Both the position numbers and the translations under genes were made by a program. The notes below the pieces were generated by a model. That model searched no databases, had not been told where the DNA came from, and worked only from the letters and a program-made list of their open reading frames with translations. 64,000 nt of DNA from Edaphochlamys debaryana. Its lineage: Eukaryota > Chlorophyta > Chlorophyceae > Chlamydomonadales. Location of the stretch: positions 523,057-587,056 of the forward strand of contig JAEHOE010000085.1 of assembly GCA_016858145.1 (NCBI GenBank), read 5' to 3'. This document shows positions 54,734 through 64,000 of this stretch, piece after piece (within the stretch, counting starts at the first letter, position 1; every line of letters starts with the position of its first letter).

Positions 54734-57700
54734 TCACGCCCGCAGCAGCTCAACCACCTCCGAGTGCCCACGGCTTCGCGCCAGGTCCAAAGCGGTCAAG
54801 GATTTCTGGTAGCTGCACAGGCAAGAAAGATAGAGGGGCAGCAGTGAAACCATATGCGGGGGCAATCTGCAGCTATGGCCGACGGTGCATGCTATCTGCA
54901 CCTATCCACAGCTACGTTTCCTCACCTTGCACCTTGCGTCTTTGTTGGCACCGGCGGCGAGCAGAGCCGTCACAGCCTCCAGGTGCCCGTTCCAGGAAGC
55001 AGCCATCAGGGGCGTCCAGCCGAAAGAAGTCTGTTAGAGGGCAAGGGGGCTCAGCAATCTCAGCACGGGAACACCCGTCTTCGGAGTAGCACACCAACCG
55101 CTCCACCCTGACCTGAACGTTACAACTCTGCGAGCGAGCAACCGTTCATCACACACCTGCTGTGCCACCCCTCTCTGCTCCACCATCCCACCATCACCGG
55201 TAGGTTTACATCGGTGGCCAGACTCTGCCCTGCACGCTCCGCACCTCCGAGCCACCACCGTAACCGGGCCGCGCGCTGCTGCCCCGCCCCGCAACCGTCC
55301 CCACACACCTCATCGGCCTGTTCCACGGACGCTCCCGCCGCCAGCAGCGCACCCAGCATGCCCAGGTGCCCATGCTGGGCGGCAAGGTATAGGGCCGTCT
55401 GCCCGTCCTGTAGCGCAGCGGACCATGAGGACAGGAACGGAAGAAGTTTGTAGATAGCGGGCCCGCCCCGGGGCCATGACGACAGGGAGGGTCAATCACA
55501 CGGACAAGGTTGGAAGTTGGGGGCCAATAAAGGTTGCAGCATTCCGCATTTCCGCTGCACATCACGTTCGTCCGCCAAGGCCCTCCCCAGCCATCCCCTG
55601 CCGTACACAGACTGCACGCCACGCACCGGGCCGGCCTTGTTCACGTCGGCCCCTGCGCGCAGGAGCGCCTCCACCGTGCAGGTGTGTCCGGACAGGCCAC
55701 CCGTGGCTGCCGCCGTGAGAGGAGTCCATCCATCCTGGAATGGTGGCATCCGCACAGAAAGTAAAGAGCAGGTCTGTCCACTGGGGCAGCTGCAGCAGAG
55801 CGGCCTGCATGCAACAACCCTCCCAGCACCCGTCCACGCACCGGCCTACGAGGCTCGGGGTTCGCTCCAGCCGCCAGCAGGAGCTCCACGGCCTCCACGT
55901 GGCCTTCAACGGCGGCCAAATACAATGCCGTGGAGCCCCTCTGTTAAAAGCGAGCGAGGGCAAGCAAAACGGACGATGCTGGCTGCAATGGGTGACCAAC
56001 AAGCCGCCACCCCCGGGAGAGCTAAAACCATCAAGCCGAGACATACCGCGTTGGCCTTTTCCTTATCGGCCTCCGCCTTGAGGAGGGGTTGAATGACCCC
56101 AGTGTGGCCCTTCGAGGCCGCGGCGTGCAGCGGGGTCCAGCTCTTGTTCTTGAAGCCATTTTCCGTCCACACACCGCTGGCTGCCTCCAGGTTGGCGCCC
56201 GCGGTCAGGAGCAGCTTGACCACCTGGGGACGGAGGGCGAAGGGCGGAGGCATAATCAGCAGCAGGTGATGGTTGGTTACCCCGCGCGCACAGCCGCATG
56301 GTCAAAGCCATGTCTTGTTCTTAATGCGATTGCGCATGCAGCATCACTCATGTCCGTCTAGACCCCGTCATCCCTTCAGCGCCACCCCTCCCCGCCCAGA
56401 CACACCGACCTGCTCGTAACCGTTCTCTGCAGCCAGGTAGAGCGCCGTCTTGCCGCCGTCCTGGGGGGGCCAGCGACCGTGGAGCACGCGACCACTGACA
56501 GCGGTGGAAGCAGGGGCACGTGGTGCATTCGTCACCCCAACCCACCGCCGCGCAACCATGCTGCGGACCCATGACATGGGGGCCCCTGAGTAGCCCCGGA
56601 CTTTGACCCGCCCCCCGCCACGCCTACCTTCGTCGTTCCGTCCATTCGGGCGCCAGCCGCCAGGAGCTCCCCCACGAGCTCCGCGTGCCCACGGGCCGCG
56701 GCGCCGTGCAGAGCGGCCTGGCCGCCGTGCATCTGGAGGAGCGTGTATTGGGCAGGTAGGGGTAGTAGGGTTGGCAAGCGCACAATCTGCACATACATGG
56801 CTCTTGGACCCCGCAGCCCCCCGCAGCCGATACGCATGCAGTTCGACAACAGACCTACACAGCCCTTGTTTCAAGATGCACCCACCCACCTCGTCCCTTG
56901 CGTCCTTGTCCACACCCCAGGCCAGGAGCTGCAGCACAGCCTCGCGGCGGCCCTCGCGAGCGGCCTGGACGAGCGCCGCCGTGGCGTGCTGCATAGCGGA
57001 GTGCGCACAGTTAGTTGGCCAGCTTCAGTTACGAAGCGAGTTGGGTCGAATGCCCCGGCCGCCACCGGTGTCCTGGCATGTATTGCCATGCATTCGCTGG
57101 CGTCTTGCCATGCCAGTCTAGCCAGTCCCCGCTCCCAGCAAGCCCTCCACGCACCTTCCCGGCTAGTGCGACCATGAACTCCTTCATCTTGCTCTCCCTC
57201 TCCGCCGCGCCCTCCGCCATCTTGCTCTCCCGCTCCGCCCCCTCCCGCTGCAGCTGCCGTACAAGGCCCTCCAGCTCCTGGGCTCTGGCGCTCGCGGCAG
57301 CCGCCTGGGCCTCGTGCTGCAGGAGGGGGCCAGGCGGGAGTCGCGGGGGGGAGGCCGGCACGGACTTTAGGAGGAAAGCCCGCCAGACGCCAGCTATGGA
57401 GCCGAGCCGCTGTGGATGGAAGCCCTTCCTTTCGCCCCCACGCAGCCTTGAGAGCTGCGCCCCCACGCACCTGCTGTGCCAGGGCCTCCTGGCGCGAGGA
57501 GATGCGGTCGAGGCGGTCGCCCGCCAGCGCCTGCTGCTCGGCCCACAGCCGCCGCTGCTCGTCCAGCTGCTGCCTTAGTAAGCCCGCATGGCCCTTCAAG
57601 GCAGCTTGGTAGAGCGCCGTCGAGCCCCTCTGCGAGGAGGGCGAAACGCCAGACGGAGCTTGCTGCAGGGACAACGCTTCTAGTTGTCTCGTTAATCGTA

Positions 57701-59608
57701 CAACTCGACTCACTATGCGTGCCGGCTGGACTGCCATACATGCCGCTACGGCCCAGGCCAAGAATCGCTGTCCTGGACCCTCTCACGTACCGCATGGACC
57801 CTTTCCTTGTCGGCCCCTGCCTCGAGGAGAGCTTGGACGACCCCAGCGTGGCCCTTCCAGGACGCGACATGCAGCGGCGTCCAGTCCTTGTTCTTGAGGC
57901 CTTCATCAAACCACGCACCGCTGGCTGCCTCCGGGTTGGCGCCCGCGGCGAGGAGCAGCTTGACCACCTGGTGGGTGCGGGGGCGTACCGTGCTGAGTGG
58001 CATGTCACGGCATGTCACGGCATGTCACGGCATCTCCACCCCGTCAGCGCCACCCCTCCCCTCGCTCCCAGGCTCACACCTGTTCGTGGCCGTTCTCCGC
58101 TGCCAGGTAGAGCGCCGCCTTGCCGCCGTCCTGGGGGGAAGGGGGGCGCACGCGGTCCATACATCACCTCCCACCGGTGTGTATGAGACCCCGCTCCAGT
58201 AGGCCCCCCGGACGCGCCCGCCCTGGTTGGTGCATTCTATACCCCAACCCGCCGCAACCGCGCTGCGGTCCCATGATACCCCCGTACCCCCGGGTAGCCC
58301 CGGACTTTGACCCCCCGCCACGCCTACATACCTCTGTCGTTCCGTCGATGCGGGCGCCAGCCGCCAGCAGCTCCCCCACCAGCGCCGCGTGCCCACCGGC
58401 CGCGGCGCCGTGCAGAGCGGCCGTGTGGCCGTGAGCCTGCAGGAAGATGCGTGGGAGTAGGCACAGAAGAACAAAAGGGTTACCAAACAAACGTATGCTC
58501 ATGCACCATAGCCCTGGATAGGGCTCCCCGCGCTTGATTTATCCCGGCATCAGTCCCGAAACCAACGCGCCCACCTACCTTGAACTTGCCGACGCCCAAT
58601 GCCAGCAGCTGCAGCACAGCCTCGCGGCGGCCCTCGCGGGCGGCCTGGACGAGCGCAGCCGTGGCGTCCTGCGAATGGGAGTGCACAGGAACACCAGCCT
58701 CGGTGAAGGGTCGAATGGCCTGGCCGCCACTGGTGTCCTGGCATGCCAGTGCCCCACTCTACCCACTCCAACCATCCCACACACGCACCTCCCCCGCCAC
58801 TGCGATCACCAGCTCCGCCATCTTGCTCTCCCGCTCCGCCCCCTCCCGCTGCAGCTGCCGTACAAGGCCCTCCAGCTCCTGGGCTCGGGCGCTCGCGGCG
58901 GCCGCCTCAGCCTCGTGCTGCGGGAGGGGGCCAGGCGGGGGTAGCGGGGGGAGCCAGCACGGCTGTGAGGAGACGAGCCCGCCAGACGCCAAGCGCTCTG
59001 CCCCCACGCAGCGTTGAGAGCTGCGCCCCCACCTGCTGGGCGATGCGGTCGAGGCGGCCGCCCACCAGCGCCTGCTGCTCGGCCCACAGCCGCCGCTGCT
59101 CGTCCAGCTGCTGCCTTAGTAAGACCACCTCGGCCTCCCGAGCCAGCAGCGCATCCAGCTGGGCCTGGGGGGGGAGGCGGCAGGGAGGGGGAGGGGGAGC
59201 GGGAGGAAGGGGGGTAAGAGCGAGGCGGAGGGTTTCTCAGGGGCGCGGGCGGATGACGAGGAGCGGGGGGCGAGGGGCGGGGTGACTAGGGTTCGTTGCG
59301 AGGCCCAAACGGGGCGGAGACCGCAGACCGCAGACCGGAGCGCTCACCTTGGCGATTGCAGCGGCCAAGTCGGCGGTTCCCTTGTGCGCGGGCTGCGGCT
59401 CGGTCTCCCCCGCGGGGGAGTTGCTCGCAGCTGCCGCGACGTGGCGTCCCCCGAGGTTTCCAGCGCAGCGTGCGCCCCGCGTGAGAGCAGCAGCAGCGCT
59501 GGAGGGCAGGGCGCAGCGGGGGAGGCCCGGAGCGCGGCAGGGGAGGGGCGCGGCCGCGAGGGCGCCCCTGCTGCTACTCGCGGCTCGGAGCGTCGCTGTT
59601 GCGCGCAT
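54734..59608 (-). CDS. Chloroplast-predicted ankyrin/coiled-coil protein with internal duplication
   Basis: Eighteen exons, all introns phase 0, give 726 aa: 59608-59348, 59164-59033, 58917-58789, 58668-58579, 58436-58332, 58130-58080, 57967-57791, 57629-57471, 57316-57155, 56988-56890, 56732-56628, 56460-56410, 56223-56047, 55940-55842, 55734-55627, 55407-55309, 55030-54926 and 54805-54734. The N-terminus (MRATATLRAASSSRGALAAA) is a likely chloroplast transit peptide. Coiled coil (LLRQQLDEQRRLWAEQQAL, then RAQELEGLVRQLQREGAERE) and ankyrin units (ATAALVQAAREGRREAVLQL, LHGAAAGGHAALVGELLAAG, WTPLHVASWKGHAGVVQALL) occur once in exons 2-7 and again in exons 8-13. Single ankyrin exons and a final DLARSRGHSEVVELLRA follow. 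Function unknown; a plastid scaffold or adaptor role is inferred. Confidence 0.87.
55890..59125 (-). repeat. Two-copy internal tandem duplication (about 1.54-kb unit)
   Basis: Copy A runs from about 59122 to 57582 and copy B from about 57581 towards 55890. Six exons correspond one to one between copies. The same LLRQQLDEQRRLWAEQQAL frame starts at 59122 and 57581. Confidence 0.9.
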
Positions 59609-59865
59609 GGCTGTATGTGAGCCTGGCTTTAGTCGTGGCTCAGCTCGATACAGCGTGTATTAAGCCGTGTGGGTCCGGCGCAAGCTATCTAGCGAGGCCA
59701 TAAACCGGGCTTCCGCTCGACTCAGCCCCGATGCAGCAGCGAACCCCCGTCTTCCCCTTCTCCTTTCCCCCCACTCCTCCTTCGCCCCCGCCCTATCCCG
59801 CGCGCCCCGCCTGCAGTGCGCCCTACTCCCCCTTGCCGCAAGCGCCAAATGCACACCGCACCACT
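59609..59865. other. Short spacer between M16 peptidase and ankyrin gene
   Basis: 257 bp between the stop of one minus-strand gene and the ATG of the next. It must hold the 3' end of M16 and at least part of the ankyrin promoter. I found no clear TGTAA. Confidence 0.5.
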
Positions 59866-62800
59866 TCACGCCCCCAGCGGCCGCATCACACCCAGCGTCT
59901 CCGAGTGGCAGTAGTGCGGCATGGCCCCGTGCAGCGCCCCCACGTCCCCATCCCGCACCACCACCCACCCACCCGCCCCCGCTCCTGCCACTGACCCTGC
60001 ATCCCCGTCAGCCGACTCTCCGCCAGCCTCCGCTGACTCCTGCGGGGCCCTTTTCGTTGCCTCCGCAATGCCTCCCGGGGCGGCTGCCGCTGCGTCCCCT
60101 CCCGCCGCTGCGCCCCAGAGCTCGCAGCACAGCAGGCGGGCGGAGGGGGCGGAGGGGAGGGCGTGGGCCTCAAAGAACGCCACAAGGTCCTGACAGGGGA
60201 GGGAGTGGTGGGGGAGGAAGGAGAGGGCCGTCAGACGTGACAGACCGTACATATCCCACCGGAGCGGTCGACACAGCTCCGAGCTCCTACCCACCCACAG
60301 CCCTTGCCCTAGAGCAGCCCCCTTCAGCCACCTCCTGCCACCCCAGCCCCTCCAGCCCCAGCCCCTCCCCCTGCGCCCCTCCAGCCCCTGCGCCTCCAGC
60401 CCCAGCCCCACGCACGCCCCCCTCCACCACGCCCCAGAGCGCCCAGCACCTCCAGCCCCCGCCCTAGCAGCCCCCGCAGCCACCTGCACCCCCAGCCCCG
60501 GAAGACCCTGCCCCCATCCTCATGCCCCCTAGCCCCCCCCCGCCCCCCACCTGCCGCCCCAGCCCCTGCAGCCCCCTTCCAACCCAGGGACCAACCCTTG
60601 TGCCCCCTGGCCCCACGTCACCCCCCACCTGCAGCCCCCGCCCCTACAGCCCCCCCCCCCCCCACACACACACACACACGCCCCCACCTGCAGCCCGAGC
60701 CCCTCCAGCCCCCGCCCCACGCCCCCGCCCCCACCTGCAGCCCCAGCCCCTCCAGCGCCCGCGCCTTGCGCTCCCGGCGGTCGAATGCGTAGCCCCGGTG
60801 CCGCACCGGCTGCCAACAGCGGCGCGCGGCCTCGGCCAGGGAGCGGGGGGGCTCGCGGTAGCGCTGCAGCAGGGAGGCCTTGAAGGCGGAGAGGCGCTCG
60901 GGGGGCAGGTCTGGGGGGGAAGGATGGAGGGGGGGAGGAGGGGTAGTTGTGAGCAGGGTTGAGCTGGGCTGGCGCTCGGGTGTTGAGTTCCCAAGAGTCC
61001 CTTGGCTGTAGACAGTCGGAGAGCGCCGGGCCCCAAGTCCAGGAGCCCCCGGGGTCCCCCAACCCCACGCCCACCTCCATGCCCCGCCTTCCCCAACCGT
61101 CCCCCCACCCCCACCCCTACCCCCACCCTCCTGCACCCCCCACCCACCCCTCAGCTCCTGCGCAAAGCCCTCCAGCCACGCCGCCACCGCCTGCCGCAGC
61201 GCCGCCGGGTCCCGGTCGGGGCTCTGGATGCGCAGGGAGAGGGCGCCCGTGCCGCCCAGGCGGTGCCGCCCGCAGGCCACCGCGTAGCCCAGGCGCTGGC
61301 GGGTGCGCAGCGCGTGGAAGGCGGGCTTGGAGGCCACGGCCGCCAGCAGCTCCAGGAGCACGGAGGGGCGGGGGTCGGAGGGCAGGTCCTCGCCGGCCTG
61401 GGGGAAGGGGTCGGAGGGGGGTTCGGAGGGGGAGGGGTGGATGGAGGAAGGGGAGACGGGCGGTGGAGAAGGGGCTTTGAGGGAGGGTGGAGCGCGAGCG
61501 GGAAAGGTGGGAGGTGCCGACGGGCGAGAGTAGGCAGACCATATGGCCATAGCCCACATGCCCCCCACAACCTACCCCCCCCCCCACCCACCCACCCACC
61601 TGGCACAGGAAGAACATTGCGCTGTTGGTGTTGGCGGGGTTGGGGTTGGACGGAACGTAGCGGAGCATCACGGGCCCTCCTCCACCCCCGCTTGTGGGTT
61701 TGTCGGCAGCGGGGGCGGGGGCAGCTACCCCTGCGTGCGCCTGTGCGGCCGGGGCGCCCGCAGCCTCAGCAGCCTCCTGCACCGATGCCGATGCCGATGC
61801 CGGAGCCTGGGCTCCCAAGGGCCCCGGTGCCGGGAGGGGCTCCAGGCGCAGCACGCGGGTGGCGGGCCACCCCCCGGGGCCCAGGCCCGAGGGCTGCAGG
61901 TGGCGGCGCAGGGTGGCGCACAGGTCTGGATGGGGGGGTGGGTGGGAGCCGGGGGGCGGTCAGCGACGGGCGCAAGACGGGCGCAGGGCGAACGTGTGGG
62001 CAGGGCTCACGGCGTGAATCGCGGGCCGCAGACCCCTCCTCGCCGTCCCGCTCCTCGACCCCACCCTCCACGCCTACCACCGTCCACCCTACCACTCCGC
62101 CCCACCCCACCCCTGGCCCGCGCACCCTGCTCACCCCTGGCCTGCCCCGCGCTGCTGTTGCCGTACACCAGCACCTCCAGCGCCATGCCCCGGCCCAGGC
62201 CCCGCAGCAGCGCCCACACCGCCCGGGGGCCCGCGGGGAAGTCCGCACCCCCCGACCCCGCCTTGTCCACGTCCGCAGCCCCGGGGTCAGCAGGGGCTGG
62301 GCCCGCCGCCCCGCCGCTGCCGCTGGTCCCGCCGCCGCCCGCTGCCCGCGCCGCCGCCGCCGCCTCCAGCACCCCCACGCTGTCGTCCGCGTGCCAGTGG
62401 GGGGACTGCAGCAGGTGATCGGCGTAGTACTCGGCGTGCTGAGGGGGGGGGAGGAGGGGAGGGGAGGGGGGAAGGGAGGAGAAGAGGGGGGAATCAATTG
62501 GAGGGAGCGAGGAGGGGACCGGCAGTAAGAGGGGGTCACGCCACAGGTCGAGAGGTTAAGGGGGCCGGTAGGGTAACAAGGAAGCAGTGCCAAAGGCCGA
62601 AGTGAGATTCACGCGTCCCAGCACCGCACCTGAGCCGGGTTGTTGTGCCGCCATAGCCGCAGCGACTGCAGCAGCTTGCCGTGGACCAGGTCGTACCTGC
62701 ACGTACGGCACACGCGTACGGCATTCAACGTGCGGACATGTCAGGTTACCCTACCCTACCCTGAACCCTGCCGTCCCCTCCGACACTCCCCGATGCAGCT

Positions 62801-64000
62801 AACCCCTGTCCTCCCTGTCACCCAAGGCCCCGCCACCACACCGCCACTAACACCTCCCCATCACATATGCCCCCCTTCCCCCTCCCCCCTCCCCCCTCCC
62901 CCACCTGTCCTCCACCTGCCGCAGGGTGACCCCCGCCAGCCCCCCCGCCACCACCTCCGCCAGCCGCGCCACCACGCCGCTGAAGCCGTGGAAGGCCAGC
63001 ACAAAGCCCGTCTCGCAGGCGGTCAGGCTGGGGGGCCGCGGGGGGTCAGGGAGGAGGGAGGAAGGGGAGGGTCAAGAGCATGTTAGCATGGGCAAGGCTA
63101 GATGACGTTGTCTTGGGACAGCTGGAGGCACCTGTCATTGCATCGCGCAAAACAACCGGCAGCAACCGATCCGGCGATGGGCGCAAGCGCCATGCAGGGT
63201 GTAACGGCGGGGGCCCTGCTTGTTGCGACCGGCAGCTCGTGGCTCGTCCCACCTGTAGCTCGTGCCGACCAGCTGGGCGTCGTACACGTCGGGCTGCAGC
63301 AGCTCGTCCAGGATGCGTACGGCGAGGCGGGCGGTCACCCAGGCGGCGGGCGAGGCGTAGGCGGCGGGGGTGATGAGGTGCGCGAACACGTGCGTCTGGC
63401 GGGCGGAGGGGGGAGGGGACGGGAGGTACGTGAGACACGAACAGCGTCCCCGGTAACGCCTAGCTCCTCCGGACATGCTCAACCCGTACCCATGCCCTTA
63501 ATCACACGCACTCAGCCTCCCTCCGCCCACGCGCTCGTGCCCCGCCCCTCACCTTGGGCACCCCGAACGATACGTCCAGTCGGTGCCACAGCCGCACCGC
63601 CCCATCATCCTCCAACAGGGCAGGCGGCCCCGCGCCCCGCCGCGCCCCCTCCGCCGCCGCCTGCGCCCCTTGCGCCTCCCGTGCGCCCGCCGCCTCCCCC
63701 TCCGCACCGGAGCCTCCGGACTCCGGACCCCGACTCCCAGGCTCCGGTACCACGAACTCTCCACATTCTGGACCCCCGGACTCCCCAGACTCCGGAATCC
63801 CGGATTCCGGACCTCCGGACTCTCCAGACTCTCCGGACTCTCCGGGCTGCACCAGGCGGGGGTCCACCGGCAGCGCCCAGGAGGGCTCCGGGGGCAGCCT
63901 CAGGCGGGCCAGCAGGGCGGCGTAGGGGTCGTGGGGGCGGCCGCTGGGGTCCACCCCCCCGGCGCCCCCTGATGAGGCCCCCGCTGCCGCCGCGTCCTCC
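59866..64000 (-). CDS. Insulysin-like M16 metallopeptidase, C-terminal part (runs off window)
   Basis: M16A peptidases (insulysin/IDE, nardilysin, pitrilysin) degrade peptides in a closed chamber built of four domains. Clear exons, from the 3' end: 59866-60189, 60735-60910, 61148-61397, 61600-61925 and 62135-62438; more lie up to 64000. In protein order the visible parts are RLWHRLDVSFGVPK, then YASPAAWVTARLAVRILDEL, YDAQLVGTSYSLTACETGF, HAEYYADHLLQSPHW, NTNSAMFFLCQ, HALRTRQRLGYAVACG (the family's (Q/R)LGY-V motif), and LSAFKASLLQRYREPPRSL. These fit the second half of insulysins. The HxxEH active site is in the N-terminal half, beyond the right edge, so activity cannot be judged. Acid/Ser/Gly-rich inserts enlarge it. 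Confidence 0.85.
60190..60734 (-). repeat. G-rich minisatellite filling the last M16 intron
   Basis: The whole 545-bp intron is an imperfect array of CCCCAGCCCCTCC-like units on the plus strand (GGAGGGGCTGGGG on the coding strand), with a CA microsatellite at about 60663-60680. Confidence 0.8.
63700..63860 (-). repeat. Minisatellite encoding Glu-Ser-Gly-Pro repeats in M16
   Basis: CTCCGGA/CTCCAGA words recur about every 9 bp. On the coding strand they give ESGESG and PESG units within the exon before the conserved LWHRLDVSFGVPK block. Confidence 0.8.

Noticed and set aside
59237..59640. Plus-strand frames opposite the start of the 59608 ankyrin gene
   Set aside because: No motif; the minus strand has a transit peptide and a conserved GTGAGC donor.

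Overview
This is nuclear DNA of a green alga, most likely a volvocine (Chlamydomonas/Volvox-type) species. The sequence is very GC-rich. Genes are split into many short exons by introns with GTGAG/GTGCG/GTGGG donors. Coding sequence is full of Ala/Gly/Pro/Ser runs. TGTAA poly(A) signals sit where transcripts should end, and one gene encodes a gametolysin-type M11 metalloprotease, a family expanded in volvocine algae. All exon structures were built by hand from splice consensus, frame continuity and family motifs. For the nine genes read from start codon to stop without a break, the exon lengths sum to a multiple of three. Two entries are weaker: the second short ankyrin gene has a first-exon frame conflict, and the start of the DUF506 gene is unsure.

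Layout, left to right: TRM13 tRNA methyltransferase (-, 1232-5274); DUF506/PDDEXK-like protein (+, about 6591-9281); thylakoid-lumen pentapeptide protein (-, 11850-14225); secreted Gly-rich, silk-like protein (-, 14633-17976) with a DNA-transposon-like insertion in one intron; a 31-exon secreted gametolysin-RCC1 fusion (+, 19150-28618); an AMBRA1-like WD40 protein (-, 30130-37379); then four consecutive minus-strand ankyrin genes, three with likely chloroplast transit peptides and the fourth (the frame-conflict copy) derived from such a gene (38792-44413, 46186-49069, 50480-53778, 54734-59608); and the C-terminal half of an insulysin-like M16 peptidase running off the right edge (-, 59866 to beyond 64000). 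Neighbours are packed tightly, with converging 3' ends near 11.1 kb and 29.5 kb.

The right-hand 26 kb is a record of duplication at three scales. At exon scale, a 72-bp exon is tandemly triplicated and most ankyrin exons are exactly one 99-bp repeat. Inside a gene, a 1.54-kb coiled-coil plus ankyrin block is doubled through a chimeric junction exon. At whole-gene scale, two tandem ankyrin paralogues are each preceded by a decayed copy of the last exon of the M16 gene. The most unusual single protein is the gametolysin-RCC1 fusion: signal peptide, Hyp-type Pro-rich stalk, M11 domain with a QExxHxxGxxH site, second Pro-rich stalk, then seven RCC1-type blades. No CRISPR array, rRNA, tRNA or prokaryotic operon was seen.
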